In this document: positions 24,173 to 34,036 of the stretch, piece after piece
Layout of the letters: each line of letters opens with the position of its first letter
Position numbering within the stretch: position 1 is the first letter of the stretch
DNA from: Teredinibacter franksiae
GTDB lineage: Bacteria; Pseudomonadota; Gammaproteobacteria; Pseudomonadales; Cellvibrionaceae
Assembly (NCBI RefSeq): GCF_014218805.1
Contig: NZ_JACJUV010000001.1
Location: 62,001-126,000, forward strand
DNA length: 64,000 bases
Direction of reading: 5' to 3'
Made by a program: the position numbers and the translations under genes
The notes under the pieces: model-generated
The model's database searches: none
Told to the model about the DNA's origin: nothing
What the model saw: the letters and a program-made list of their open reading frames with translations, nothing else

Positions 24173-24508
24173 CTATTTTTTCTTCCAGCCAACACCCGGC
24201 GCTTTTATGTAATGACCACTGGCCGTTTTATCAAACGCTTTTTCACCTGCAAGCTTTTCTACCGATGCTAACGGCAGTTTTTGGCTATTGGCTATTTTTT
24301 GGTACTGCGCCTTACGCTTTGTGTTGATATCGTCGATAAGCGCGCTGACTTCAGAAGAAGGCTGAGCCTGCGGTGAACCCAGGTACCCACTAACCATTTC
24401 ACCTACAAGGCCCTGTGCTTTGGCTTGACGTAAATCTAAAGCGTGAGCTGGTAGCGCGATAAACAGCATAGCCATAACGGCCATTAAAATATTTTGAGCA
24501 GTTTTCAT
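24173..24508 (-). CDS. ydbL: YdbL family periplasmic protein (DUF1318)
   Basis: 111 aa with a signal peptide (about 1-23, AHA-LDL). Mature DUF1318 motif set: 'LRQAKAQGLVGEMVSGYLG', 'ALIDDINTKRKAQYQKIAN', 'VEKLAGEKAFDKT..GHYIK'. In E. coli YdbL is a periplasmic helper for the lipoprotein YnbE, which pairs with YdbH in moving phospholipids to the outer membrane. Here it is the third gene of the same operon, 10 bp after ynbE. Confidence 0.9.
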   Translation of the reverse strand: MKTAQNILMAVMAMLFIALPAHALDLRQAKAQGLVGEMVSGYLGSPQAQPSSEVSALIDDINTKRKAQYQKIANSQKLPLASVEKLAGEKAFDKTASGHYIKAPGVGWKKK

Positions 24509-24518
24509 GGCTATTCTC

Positions 24519-24710
24519 CTAAAACAAACCAGAATCGTCGGAAAGAACGGAATCGAGTTCTTTATCCACTTTTACACGAATTTCGTGTTCTATTTTTACA
24601 TTTAGGTTGATGGTAATGGGTTTGTCGGAAGGCTCTACTCTCACCGTTGGTGAACACCCTGTAGCCATTAACAAACCAACTATCGAAAACGCCAATAGTG
24701 ATAGGCGCAT
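24519..24710 (-). CDS. ynbE: YnbE family outer-membrane lipoprotein
   Basis: 63 aa from ATG 24710 (MRLSLLAFSIVGLLMATGC), with AAGGAG just upstream. The longer frame to 24773 would overlap the end of ydbH and is not needed. Lipobox ATGC at Cys 19, then the family hallmark 'PTVRVEPSDKPITINLNVKIEHEIRVKVDKELD'. YnbE forms a beta-strand partner for the C-terminus of YdbH in the phospholipid bridge between the two membranes. Lies between ydbH and ydbL. Confidence 0.9.
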   Translation of the reverse strand: MRLSLLAFSIVGLLMATGCSPTVRVEPSDKPITINLNVKIEHEIRVKVDKELDSVLSDDSGLF

Positions 24711-24720
24711 AATAAACTCC

Positions 24721-27594
24721 TTAGTAAGATTTCTGGCAATATTTGCCTGAAGTATAGCGCGATTTGGAATCATACATTTTACTTACCTCTGCCTCCAGGC
24801 CAGCCTGTAAGCGCATGACCTCGATTGCAGAGTTTAACCCTATTTCTGTATTCAAGTTGAGATCTACTTTTTGCCCGCCCGCTACAGAAGGGTTACTACC
24901 CGAGATTTTCGAATGCAAAATAAGCTTGCCCTGTTGGTACTCTGTTTCTGTTTTAAGGGATTCATATTCAAAATTTTTGAGTACGTCCATGGTGAGCTTA
25001 AGCTGATCGTTAATGTCTACACTTTCCGATAAGGCGTTCTCGTACTGTATTACACCGCCTTCGACATTTTCTAGCCTACCTTTGAGAAGTGCGAACTCGC
25101 CATTAGCCGATACCGATACCGGTTGCTCACCACTTAAATAGCCTGACGTATGTAACCCCTCTAAACTCTGGCTTTCAATTATATTGCTCAAGCTAATATT
25201 CTTGAATTTGAGAACAACCACTTCATCACTACCTGCTCGCCATCGCTCGTCTTGAATGGATAGTGTACCGCCAAACACATTGGCATTCAGCGCGTTTATC
25301 GCAACTTCAACGCCCTCCTCAACCGCGGTCATATGCGTTGAGAAACTTATGTCTTCGGCCAATATGCCTACATTCATTGCGCTGGCTGCTCCAGTAAGTG
25401 CATAACGAGTAGCCAATTCTGCCTTCTGTGTACTTAACCCTAGCTGAACACCGCTCACTGTACCCAGGCCACCGGCTAACTCTCCGTCGTTAAGGGTTAC
25501 GCTGATGGATGGCAATGGGTCGTTAAAGCGCCATTTAAAATCCAGCGAAGCATCACCCGACACCAAATCTAGGTCTGGCGAGGGTAGGTCGAGCCACTGC
25601 GATAGCGTACCTTGCGCGGTAAAGGTTTTTTCAGCCGTCAGAATCAGTGTCGAAAACTGACTAAGCTCACCGGAAAGTAGTTTTTCGTCGCATTGATTAA
25701 ACACCGTAAAATAGGTGTTTTTCGCGGCCTCTATAACCTCTCTCGCTGTAATTTCAGCGCCTGTAAGCAATTGAGGACTTACGACAGGAAACTGCGCATA
25801 CAAATGGTAAGGCGATACTGTAAACCGGCGAGACTTATCGAGCGGATTTAGTTTAAAGCTGTCTACCGCTAACCTGCCTTCAAAGTCTTTCGCGGTTGCG
25901 TTTATTTGCCCCTCAAAGTTCACAGCTGAAATGCTGTTATCGCCAAACTGGAGGCCTTCCAACGTTACCAACCAATGTAATTGGTCCACTAGCCCGCTAG
26001 CAAGCGTCAGTGCAATCGCCTGCGGGGGCAGTGTTATCGCCAGCCGTTCAATAGACACATCATTACTTTGTGCTGCCCATAGGCCAAACTCAGCCTGCTC
26101 TTCAATTGTTATATTCAGCTGGTTAGCTGAATAGCGTAGATTTGCCGCTAGTTTTGCGACTGATTTTTCCGCGTCTGTAATGAAACCCTGCTCGCCAATA
26201 AGTCCAAACTGCAACATTAACGGTAACGCATTCGCCTCCATTTTTGTGTTCAATGCAAACCCTAGTGGTTCGTGCTTCCCCAAAAGCCCCTCAATCGTGA
26301 TAGGCGTAAACTGAGCGGCTATGGCATTAACGTTATCAATTGTATATCGCATGAACCACGCGCTGTTCTCTGTAAATTTAATTTTACTTTTATTTTTATT
26401 TAGGGGGTCAGTGGGTTCACCGCTGCCAAACGAAAACTTAAACGGCTTCGGCAGCTCTACCCATATACGGTGTTGTTTCTTCTGCCACAGACTCGTTGCC
26501 TTTAAAAGCGGATTGTTTGTATTTGGGCGGCTAAAAACGGTAACCCAGCCTTCACTCGCGTTTTCGACCGTAGCGCCGGTAAAACCCGCATTGAAGTCGG
26601 CTTCAAGTTCTACAAGGCTACTGGGAAGCGAATGAAGTATGCTTACTTCTGGTTGAGGCGGTGATTGAAGAGGTTGTTGTGATTCCAGTTTTGCAAGTAC
26701 GCCCAGTGAACCGCTAAGTTCAAAACTAAGGGACTCGTTTGTGGAGACTTTTTGATTGAGCGCGTTTTTATACGCTTCAAGGGGTTGGTCGTGCACGTTA
26801 AACCGCATTTCAGTTTTTAGGTGGCCTTGCGATAATGGCAGCGTATCCATAACCTCGTATTCAATAAGCGCTAGAACTCTTTCGTCGGCGGTGATATCGA
26901 CATCACCGATAAGCTGGTTTTTTTCCTCCGTAATGGTTGCCAGCAACTCTATCATTGGCGCTTCGGCGTTTTCTGGCAGTATAGTCAACGCTAAACTATC
27001 GCCCTGTGTAACACTGATGGAAACATGCAGTGCATCTTTCGGTTGCGCCAATTTGATTACCGCTGAAAGTTGAAAGCCCTCTGGGTTTAACTCCACGACT
27101 ATATTCTCCGTTAACACAACAGATGCTATTGGCTGTGGCATTTGGTTAACGGTTAACTGGCCGACATTCAACTTAATTGACGGCGCCCCACTAAACAGTT
27201 TGCTGGGTAACAAATTCGATAGTAGTGTCTTATTATTAGAGGGACTTTGCGGTGTAGAAGGGTTTTGCGCGAAGCCCGTGATGCCTACAGACTCAATGCT
27301 TACCCGATAATACTTATCTTCACTGCTAGGGCGAGCAAGTTGAATATTGTGTAGCCGAACATTTGCGCCCTGCTCTAGCGTTACACTCAACTGTGCCAGT
27401 TGCACACGGCGCCAACCTAGCTGATTAATTTGCAAGCTATTTACGTGTGCGCCTGTGTTCGCAAGCGCAAGATTTATAAGCGCAGGCCCATACCAAGGCA
27501 GCAGTATTCTCGCCGTCACTAGCAGTAACAGTAAGATGGCAGGTGTAATAATTAAAGCACGTAGCGCGCTTTTTTTTGTCACTGAAAGCCCCAA
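24721..27594 (-). CDS. ydbH: YdbH family AsmA-like phospholipid-transport protein
   Basis: About 957 aa. Start is TTG 27594 or GTG 27582 (MTKKSALRAL), the latter with GGGG at suitable spacing. One N-terminal membrane anchor (about 12-34), then a very long beta-rich periplasmic part of the AsmA/TamB type, ending in the family's C-terminal domain ('GYLSGEQPVSVSANGEFALLKGRLENVEGGVIQYEN' and 'LKTETEYQQGKLILHSKISGSNP'). YdbH, with TamB and YhdP, carries phospholipids across the periplasm in E. coli. It starts the ydbH-ynbE-ydbL operon, 21 bp downstream of uvrB. Confidence 0.9.
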   Translation of the reverse strand: MGLSVTKKSALRALIITPAILLLLLVTARILLPWYGPALINLALANTGAHVNSLQINQLGWRRVQLAQLSVTLEQGANVRLHNIQLARPSSEDKYYRVSIESVGITGFAQNPSTPQSPSNNKTLLSNLLPSKLFSGAPSIKLNVGQLTVNQMPQPIASVVLTENIVVELNPEGFQLSAVIKLAQPKDALHVSISVTQGDSLALTILPENAEAPMIELLATITEEKNQLIGDVDITADERVLALIEYEVMDTLPLSQGHLKTEMRFNVHDQPLEAYKNALNQKVSTNESLSFELSGSLGVLAKLESQQPLQSPPQPEVSILHSLPSSLVELEADFNAGFTGATVENASEGWVTVFSRPNTNNPLLKATSLWQKKQHRIWVELPKPFKFSFGSGEPTDPLNKNKSKIKFTENSAWFMRYTIDNVNAIAAQFTPITIEGLLGKHEPLGFALNTKMEANALPLMLQFGLIGEQGFITDAEKSVAKLAANLRYSANQLNITIEEQAEFGLWAAQSNDVSIERLAITLPPQAIALTLASGLVDQLHWLVTLEGLQFGDNSISAVNFEGQINATAKDFEGRLAVDSFKLNPLDKSRRFTVSPYHLYAQFPVVSPQLLTGAEITAREVIEAAKNTYFTVFNQCDEKLLSGELSQFSTLILTAEKTFTAQGTLSQWLDLPSPDLDLVSGDASLDFKWRFNDPLPSISVTLNDGELAGGLGTVSGVQLGLSTQKAELATRYALTGAASAMNVGILAEDISFSTHMTAVEEGVEVAINALNANVFGGTLSIQDERWRAGSDEVVVLKFKNISLSNIIESQSLEGLHTSGYLSGEQPVSVSANGEFALLKGRLENVEGGVIQYENALSESVDINDQLKLTMDVLKNFEYESLKTETEYQQGKLILHSKISGSNPSVAGGQKVDLNLNTEIGLNSAIEVMRLQAGLEAEVSKMYDSKSRYTSGKYCQKSY

Positions 27595-27615
27595 CTTTTC
27601 CCTGTGAAAGGTTGA

Positions 27616-29628
27616 CTACCCTTTTAACTTTAATTCGGATATTCGATCACGTAATTGTGCCGCTTTTTCGAACTCTAGATTTTTTGCCGCTTCAAACATG
27701 TCTTTTTCAAGGTCTTGTATGTGGTGCCACAAATCTTTTCCTTCGGGTATTTCGGCCAAATAACTAGCCGAATTTTCCGCCACTTTTTTACGTGAGCCTG
27801 GTCGTGAACCCGGCGCCCGCGCGCCTTCCATAATATCGGATACCGATTTTATAATGCTTTTAGGCGTAATACCGTGCTTGGTGTTATGGGCTATCTGCGT
27901 TTCACGACGCCGTGAGGTCTCGTCCATGGCGCGCTGCATGGAGCCGGTAATTTTGTCCGCATAGAGAATCGCTCTACCGTGAAGGTTTCGAGCCGCTCGG
28001 CCAATAGTTTGAATTAGCGAGCGGTCGGAGCGTAAAAAGCCTTCTTTATCGGCATCAAAAATGGCCACTAACGACACCTCGGGCATATCTAAGCCTTCCC
28101 GTAATAGGTTAATACCCACCAGCACATCAAATTCACCGAGACGTAGATCTCGAATAATTTCCACCCGCTCTACGGTATCAATATCCGAGTGAAGGTAGCG
28201 CACGCGCACACCATGTTCCGCCAGAAATTCGGTTAAATCTTCGGCCATGCGTTTAGTCAGCACAGTCACTAAGATGCGCTCACTTTTACTGGCCCTAAGA
28301 TTAATCTCAGACAGGCAGTCGTCTACCTGAGTTGTTGCTGGCCGCACTTCTATTTCAGGGTCTAATAAACCTGTTGGGCGTACGAGCTGCTCCACGACCT
28401 GCCCTTGGTGCTCCGCCTCGTACGCGCCAGGGGTAGCGGATACAAATACTGCCTGCGGTGCTAAGCGCTCCCATTCATCAAACCTTAAGGGCCTATTATC
28501 CAGCGCCGATGGCAAACGGAAACCATACTCCACGAGGGTTTCTTTTCGGGATCTGTCGCCTTTGTACATACCGCCAATCTGCGGAACGGTTACGTGCGAT
28601 TCGTCTATGACCAGCAGTGCATCCGCAGGTAAATAATCAAATAAAGTAGGCGGCGGCAAGCCAATTTCTCTGCCCGACAGGTAGCGAGAATAGTTTTCAA
28701 TGCCCGTGCAATAGCCAAGTTCGCGCATCATTTCCATATCGTATTTTGTGCGTTGCTCCAACCGCTGAGCCTCTACTAGCTTGTCCATTTCCCGCAATTG
28801 CTCTAGCCGACTTTTTAGTTCTTTTTCAATGAAAACGACGGAATCGAGAATGGTTTGTCTTGGCGTTGCATAGTGGGTTTTGGGGTATATGGTTATACGT
28901 GGAAGCCTGGCATGTACTTCCCCGGTTAGCGGGTCGAAAGACGATAGGTTGTCTACTTCATTATCGAACAGCTCTATTCGAAACGCCTCGGTTTCAGAAT
29001 CGGCGGGGAAAATATCAATTACTTCGCCACGAACACGGTAAGTACCACGATGAAAATCTATATCGTTGCGGGTATATTGCAGCTCGGCGAGTCGGCGTAA
29101 TATCTGCCGCTGGTCTGCCTGATCACCACGTACTAGGTGCAGCATCATTTTTAAATAGGCATCGGGGTCGCCCAAACCGTATATGGCCGAGACGGTTGCA
29201 ATTATAATTGCATCTTTTCTTTCCATTAGCGCTTTCGTGGCTGAAAGTCGCATTTGTTCTATATGCTCATTTACCGATGCGTCTTTATCAATAAACGTAT
29301 CCGAGGAGGGAACATAGGCCTCTGGCTGGTAATAGTCATAGTATGAAACGAAATATTCTACGGAATTTTCAGGAAAAAACTCCTTAAATTCACCGTAGAG
29401 TTGAGCCGCCAAGGTTTTATTGTGGGCCATCACCAATGTGGGCCGTTGAACTTTTTCAATCAATTTGGCAATGGTAAAGGTTTTACCCGAACCGGTTACC
29501 CCGAGCAGTGTTTGATGTGCCAAGCCCGCTTCAATGCCTCGCTGTAAACTAACGATGGCCTTAGGTTGATCGCCAGCAGGTTCGTACTTGCTGTGGACCT
29601 TAAACGGCTTAAAGGTTTTTTCTAACAT
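27616..29628 (-). CDS. uvrB: Excinuclease ABC subunit B
   Basis: 670 aa from ATG 29628 ([25 protein letters not shown]). UvrB is the damage-verifying helicase of nucleotide excision repair, loaded by UvrA and partner of UvrC. Walker A GVTGSGKT, the beta-hairpin ([21 protein letters not shown]), DESH helicase motif, 'VSATPG', '[17 protein letters not shown]', 'QTIGRAARN', and the C-terminal UVR coiled-coil ([23 protein letters not shown]) that contacts UvrC are all present. The ATG overlaps the last codons of rlmL, so it is translationally coupled. I saw no LexA box immediately upstream. Confidence 0.97.
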   Translation of the reverse strand: MLEKTFKPFKVHSKYEPAGDQPKAIVSLQRGIEAGLAHQTLLGVTGSGKTFTIAKLIEKVQRPTLVMAHNKTLAAQLYGEFKEFFPENSVEYFVSYYDYYQPEAYVPSSDTFIDKDASVNEHIEQMRLSATKALMERKDAIIIATVSAIYGLGDPDAYLKMMLHLVRGDQADQRQILRRLAELQYTRNDIDFHRGTYRVRGEVIDIFPADSETEAFRIELFDNEVDNLSSFDPLTGEVHARLPRITIYPKTHYATPRQTILDSVVFIEKELKSRLEQLREMDKLVEAQRLEQRTKYDMEMMRELGYCTGIENYSRYLSGREIGLPPPTLFDYLPADALLVIDESHVTVPQIGGMYKGDRSRKETLVEYGFRLPSALDNRPLRFDEWERLAPQAVFVSATPGAYEAEHQGQVVEQLVRPTGLLDPEIEVRPATTQVDDCLSEINLRASKSERILVTVLTKRMAEDLTEFLAEHGVRVRYLHSDIDTVERVEIIRDLRLGEFDVLVGINLLREGLDMPEVSLVAIFDADKEGFLRSDRSLIQTIGRAARNLHGRAILYADKITGSMQRAMDETSRRRETQIAHNTKHGITPKSIIKSVSDIMEGARAPGSRPGSRKKVAENSASYLAEIPEGKDLWHHIQDLEKDMFEAAKNLEFEKAAQLRDRISELKLKG

Positions 29629-31934
29629 TGAATCGCCCAGCAATAGTGAATCCTTGGATTGGCGATAAAGTCGGGGTCCAATGTTTCTTTGCTGATTTGA
29701 CGCACGTTATATTGTTGCAACGCTTCTTCATCTAATTTAAAGCTACGCAAATTGTTTGAAAAGTAGAGTGTGCCACCGGGGTTAAGTATTTCCATACAGC
29801 GGGTTATTAAACCCACATGATCGCGCTGAATATCTAACACGCCTTCCATTCGTTTAGAATTGGAAAAGCTTGGCGGGTCGAGCATAATTAAATCGAAGCC
29901 CTGACGACAGACCTTCAACCAATCTTCACAATTGTTGCGTATAAGTGTGTGTTCATCACGATTAATATCGTTTCTTTCCAAATTGCGTTGAGCCCAGTCT
30001 AAATAGGTATTAGACATATCAACGCTAACCGAACTAGTGGCGCCACCTAACGCGGCCTGCACCGTTGCCGTTGCCGTATAGCAAAACAGATTCAAAAATG
30101 TTTTACCGCGGGCTTCTTGGCGTATTCTGCGCCTTAAGGGGCGGTGGTCCAGAAAAAGGCCTGTATCTAAATAATCATCAAAGTTTACTTCTAGCTCGGC
30201 CCCCTCTTCTAGGGTATAGAGCGGAACGTTAGGCGTATTCGCGAGCTCTTTTTCATACTGTGTTTTACCTTTGTTTCTTCGCCGCACCCGTGTGGATATT
30301 TGCGATTCAGACAGGTCCAAAACAACGGCGCACGCATGAACTAGGTCGTCGAAACGTTCTTGGGCTTTCGCCTCATCTATTGTTTTGGGCGGCGCATATT
30401 CTTGTATATGGCAGTGTATGTCGCCATTACTGAGTAGGTAGTGGTCGATGGCGGCGGCGTATTCCGGCATATCGGCATCATACAATCGGAAGCTGTTTAT
30501 GCGGTTTTTATTCGTCCACTTCACCAATTGCTTACGGCGTTTTTTTAACCGGTTTGCCACCATTGCAGCACCAGAGCTTAATGGCCGCTCTTTCAGCGGT
30601 AATTCTCGTGCATTAAACCAACTTTTGCTGCCATCTTCGCCATCGACAACTTCTACATCGGTTGCGCGCTTTACCGTGCCCTCATCGCGAACGTCGTACA
30701 TCAATAGTTCACTGGGTATCAAACCATTGTATAGCTGGTATTTCTTTTTAGGGCGCAAACGCAATTCACGGCCAAGCTCTTTATTGCCGGTGAAAACGCC
30801 CAATTGCCAACCCGAAAACTCCTCTTTGCATCTTTGCGCCAAGGTAAAATACGTTTGCCTTAGGGCTTCAACTTCACCCAAGCGCTCGCCATAAGGTGGG
30901 TTACAAATGATTAGGCCAGGTTGCATCTCTTTATGGGTGGGCTTTTTGAATTCAGACACATCTTTTTTAGTGACACGAATAATATCGTCTAACCCAGTAA
31001 CGGTAATGTTGCGTCGCGTTGTACCCAATACTCGATGGTCAATATCGTAACCGCGAATTTCAGGTTGAGCACTTTCCAGTGCTTGCTTGTGTATGGCCTC
31101 GGCTTCATCAACAATTTGTTGCCACAGGGCTGGGTCGTGCTTTTGCCATTTTTCGAAGCCAAAGCCAACAACCTGTGGGTCGAACACGTCACCTTCCGCT
31201 AGGAAGATGTCTTGCCTGTCTGGCCGGCTAAACCGTGCGCGCAATAAGCCCGGCGCCATTTTGCACGCCATCATGCCGGCTTCCAGTAAAAATGTACCGG
31301 AGCCGCACATAGGGTCTAGTAAGGCACCGCCCGCTTTGTATATTTCAGGCCAGCCTGCCCGTAGCAGTATTGCCGCCGCGAGGTTTTCTTTTAGGGGTGC
31401 ACCACCTTGGCCCACCCTGTACCCACGTTTGTGCAAACCTGCACCGTTTATCTCGAGGCTTATGTATATAACGCTCTTCGCCAAACGTGCGTTAATACGG
31501 ATGTCGGGTGACGTTTTACTAACATCCGGACGGCTGCCGGTTTTGTCTCGAATACGGTCCACCACCGCGTCTTTAACGGTCTGAGCTCCAAACTGCGTGT
31601 TGCGAATGGCATCATTGGTACCGGTGAATTCAACCAGTAAAGTACCATTTTCGGGGAAGTGCTCCTCCCATGGTATTGTTTTTGCAGCAGTATAAAGGTC
31701 ATCGGCGCTATCGACGGTGGGTTTATCGCCGTCGTTAAAAAGTGGCATTAGAATCTTGTTTGCGAGCCTTGACCACATGCAGGCCTTGTAAAGAATGCCT
31801 TGGTCGCCGCTGAAGTAAACACCGGCTACTGTTTCTTTTAAATTACTTGAACCCAGGTCTTCAAGCTCCTGTTTTAACAAGCTTTCCAGGCCCTTGGGGC
31901 ATGTTGCAAAGTAACTGGGTATGGGGTTATTCAT
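29622..31934 (-). CDS. rlmL: Bifunctional 23S rRNA methyltransferase RlmKL
   Basis: 770 aa, full length for the fused gammaproteobacterial enzyme that makes m2G2445 (N-terminal, RlmL) and m7G2069 (C-terminal, RlmK). Order: THUMP domain (about 45-160), first methyltransferase with '[16 protein letters not shown]' and '[12 protein letters not shown]', then a second Rossmann methyltransferase with '[20 protein letters not shown]', and catalytic '[17 protein letters not shown]'. It ends in the uvrB start region, overlapping by 7 bp. The neighbours rmf and pyrD to the right match the pseudomonad gene order. Confidence 0.96.
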   Translation of the reverse strand: MNNPIPSYFATCPKGLESLLKQELEDLGSSNLKETVAGVYFSGDQGILYKACMWSRLANKILMPLFNDGDKPTVDSADDLYTAAKTIPWEEHFPENGTLLVEFTGTNDAIRNTQFGAQTVKDAVVDRIRDKTGSRPDVSKTSPDIRINARLAKSVIYISLEINGAGLHKRGYRVGQGGAPLKENLAAAILLRAGWPEIYKAGGALLDPMCGSGTFLLEAGMMACKMAPGLLRARFSRPDRQDIFLAEGDVFDPQVVGFGFEKWQKHDPALWQQIVDEAEAIHKQALESAQPEIRGYDIDHRVLGTTRRNITVTGLDDIIRVTKKDVSEFKKPTHKEMQPGLIICNPPYGERLGEVEALRQTYFTLAQRCKEEFSGWQLGVFTGNKELGRELRLRPKKKYQLYNGLIPSELLMYDVRDEGTVKRATDVEVVDGEDGSKSWFNARELPLKERPLSSGAAMVANRLKKRRKQLVKWTNKNRINSFRLYDADMPEYAAAIDHYLLSNGDIHCHIQEYAPPKTIDEAKAQERFDDLVHACAVVLDLSESQISTRVRRRNKGKTQYEKELANTPNVPLYTLEEGAELEVNFDDYLDTGLFLDHRPLRRRIRQEARGKTFLNLFCYTATATVQAALGGATSSVSVDMSNTYLDWAQRNLERNDINRDEHTLIRNNCEDWLKVCRQGFDLIMLDPPSFSNSKRMEGVLDIQRDHVGLITRCMEILNPGGTLYFSNNLRSFKLDEEALQQYNVRQISKETLDPDFIANPRIHYCWAIQC

Positions 31935-32293
31935 GGATTATTTTATTCTCTGAGGCCATATCAGGCGATGTAGCTATGAATTTTAAATCGTTCACTTTTA
32001 ATCTGTTGTTTGGGAGACTAGCGGTCCGCTTCGCCGAATAAAGGGCGATATTAGGGTTTAACTTAAAACCCAAACTTGTTGTACCAAATGGATTTACTAT
32101 GCTCCATAGAGCGATTAAAAAAGGGAATATCACTTTAACCTTAGCCCGCAATAGGCGGGCTGTAGTTTTTAGAAACTCTGGCTTCTGAAAACGGTAGTTA
32201 CTGAATACTATTCGTTCTTGAGAACAGCTGTTCCTAGAAACTCTTGTTTCAATAGAGTATGCACTGTCATAAACCAAGCGAGGTACTACCCGT
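31935..32293. other. Divergent rlmL/rmf intergenic region
   Basis: About 360 bp. It should contain the rlmL promoter and the promoter and leader of rmf. A 177-codon minus-strand frame at 31927-32460 covers rmf in antisense and is not credible. No clear terminator or operator was recognised. Confidence 0.5.
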
Positions 32294-32497
32294 ATGAAAC
32301 GCCAAAAAAGAGCCCACTCTGAACGAGCTTTCGCTCGTGGATATATGGCCGGAACCACTGGCAGATCACGAAGCCTATGCCCACACGGTACAGGCGAAGC
32401 CAGACACGTATGGCTCTCCGGTTGGCGTGAAGGACGGGAAGACCATTGGAATGGTTTCAATACTCTGGCGCAAGTCCAGAAGCTTCAAAGCTATTAA
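32294..32497 (+). CDS. rmf: Ribosome modulation factor
   Basis: 67 aa. RMF binds the 30S subunit and converts 70S ribosomes into inactive 100S dimers in stationary phase. Diagnostic sequence: MKRQKRAHSERAFARGYMAG, 'TGRSRSLCP', 'WLSGWREGREDH'. It aligns end to end with E. coli RMF with a short C-terminal extension. GAGG lies about 11 nt upstream of the ATG. It is encoded divergently from rlmL and convergent to pyrD. A terminator hairpin that overlaps the pyrD stop codon follows about 210 bp later. Confidence 0.95.
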   Translation: MKRQKRAHSERAFARGYMAGTTGRSRSLCPHGTGEARHVWLSGWREGREDHWNGFNTLAQVQKLQSY

Positions 32498-32707
32498 TGG
32501 CAAGCTGCACTCTTAAGCTGGCGACTGCGTAATGCTACCCAGCCGGAAAAAGCGTACTGCAAAGCCTATTGTTATCGCATTCAACCCATTGCAGTGCGCT
32601 TGTTAAACCACAACAGGCCATAGAATTCAAAAGGGACACCACACCCAACACGTGTGAAGCTATACTGAGGGATCAGCCCATGCTCGGCTCCAATCGCCAG
32701 AGCACCT
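32498..32707. other. rmf 3' region
   Basis: About 210 bp with no gene on either strand that I can support; it is probably the long 3' untranslated region of rmf running to the hairpin at 32708. Confidence 0.5.
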
Positions 32708-32731
32708 AAGCCCCATAATCAGGGGCTTTTG
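32708..32731 (+). terminator. rmf terminator overlapping the pyrD end
   Basis: AAGCCCC / GGGGCTT stem with an ATAATCA loop, then TTT on the plus strand. The loop contains the complement of the pyrD stop codon, so the hairpin is shared at the 3' ends of two convergent genes. Confidence 0.7.
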
Positions 32732-33753
32732 GAAGCCGCTACCGCCGACACGGCGTTAGCGGCTTCTGCTACCAATTCCGGCCCTCGGTATATAAACCCC
32801 GTATACAGCTGCACTAAGCTGGCCCCTGCCTGCAATTTTTCGGCTGCATCTTCTCCGGTCATAATACCGCCTACGCCAATAATCGGCATTTTGCCCTGTA
32901 GATGTTCAGCCAACGTTCGAATAACGTGGGTTGCTTTGTCCCGCACGGGTGAACCACTTAATCCACCGGCCTCGCTAGCAAAAACCGAATGCTCAACACC
33001 CTCTCTGGAAATAGTGGTGTTTGTGGCTATAACGGCGTCGAAGTTGTGCTTGAGTAACGTATCGGCAACACTTTTTAACTCATCATCGCTCATATCAGGC
33101 GCTATTTTCACCGCCACAGGAACGTTTTTGCCGTGGCGTTGCTGCAATTCCACTTGCTTGGCTTTTATACCCTTTAAAAGTATCTCCAGGTTCTCGCCAA
33201 ATTGTAAATTGCGCAAGCCAGGCGTGTTGGGCGACGAAATATTAATGGCTATATAGTCTGCAGAGGTGTACACCGCCTCCATGCATTTCTGGTAATCGCT
33301 CAGGGCATTTTCTTCTGGCGTAAGTTTGTTTTTACCCATGTTAATACCCAAAACCCCCTGGTAGCGTCGACGACGTACGCGCTCCACCAAGTGATTAACA
33401 CCATTATTGTTGAAACCCATACGGTTGATAATGCCCTGCTCGTTTTTCAACCTAAACAACCGTGGCTGAGGGTTACCTGGCTGAGCCAGAGGGGTTACGG
33501 TACCTACTTCCACAAAACCAAAACCTAACTTACCCAGTGCATTGAAATATTCGCCGTTTTTATCCAGCCCTGCCGCCAACCCAACCCGGTTGGGGAAACG
33601 GAGCCCCATCACCTCTACGGGGTCTTCAACCATTCTCTTAACGAAGGGTTGAAGTAAATGAAGGCGCTCGGCAGCGCCCATGGCATCCAGGGAGATATCG
33701 TGAGCGACTTCTGGATCAAGCTTAAAGAGGATATTTCGTGCGAGGGAATACAT
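32719..33753 (-). CDS. pyrD: Dihydroorotate dehydrogenase (quinone), class 2
   Basis: 344 aa. Oxidises dihydroorotate to orotate in pyrimidine synthesis, passing electrons to membrane quinone. Class 2 features: N-terminal membrane-associating helix (MYSLARNILFKLDPEVAHDISL), 'GLAAGLDKNGEY' FMN site, 'VGTVTPLAQPGNPQPRLFRL', 'NRMGFNNNG', the catalytic Ser in 'NISSPNTPGLRNLQ', 'VKIAPD', 'NTTISR', and 'GGIMTGEDAAEKLQAGASLVQLYTG'. Length is normal. Convergent with rmf, as in pseudomonads. Confidence 0.97.
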   Translation of the reverse strand: MYSLARNILFKLDPEVAHDISLDAMGAAERLHLLQPFVKRMVEDPVEVMGLRFPNRVGLAAGLDKNGEYFNALGKLGFGFVEVGTVTPLAQPGNPQPRLFRLKNEQGIINRMGFNNNGVNHLVERVRRRRYQGVLGINMGKNKLTPEENALSDYQKCMEAVYTSADYIAINISSPNTPGLRNLQFGENLEILLKGIKAKQVELQQRHGKNVPVAVKIAPDMSDDELKSVADTLLKHNFDAVIATNTTISREGVEHSVFASEAGGLSGSPVRDKATHVIRTLAEHLQGKMPIIGVGGIMTGEDAAEKLQAGASLVQLYTGFIYRGPELVAEAANAVSAVAASKSP

Positions 33754-33802
33754 AAACTGCCTGTCTTGAGGGAAGATTTTAACCGCCGCAAGGATACAGA
33801 AA

Positions 33803-34030
33803 TCAGCCCAGTTTTTCTATTTTACTGAACCGATTGTTCTCATCATAGTCGATGGCAAAGTGGCCCTGAATACCCTCTCGTGTTACAAACGGACGCAATA
33901 TACTTGCAGGAAATTGAATACGCCGGCCATCGAGGGTAACCGCATGTACTGACTTGGCCGTACCCGCATACGATTTCAAGTACTCCTCTGCGGTTATGGT
34001 CATGCGGAGTTGGACAGTAGACTCAGCCAT
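33803..34030 (-). CDS. DUF2835 family protein
   Basis: 75 aa, full length for DUF2835, a small conserved gammaproteobacterial family of unknown function. Family pattern: 'ITAEEYLKSYAGTAKSVHAVTLDGRRIQFPASILRPFVTREGIQGHFAIDYDENNRF'. It lies 6 bp after the NAD-glutamate dehydrogenase gene and 50 bp before pyrD, all on the same strand, so it probably shares a transcript with the dehydrogenase. Confidence 0.88.
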   Translation of the reverse strand: MAESTVQLRMTITAEEYLKSYAGTAKSVHAVTLDGRRIQFPASILRPFVTREGIQGHFAIDYDENNRFSKIEKLG

Positions 34031-34036
34031 AGCGCA

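Noticed and set aside
31927..32460. 177-codon minus-strand frame
   Set aside because: Covers rmf in antisense and its composition is not protein-like.
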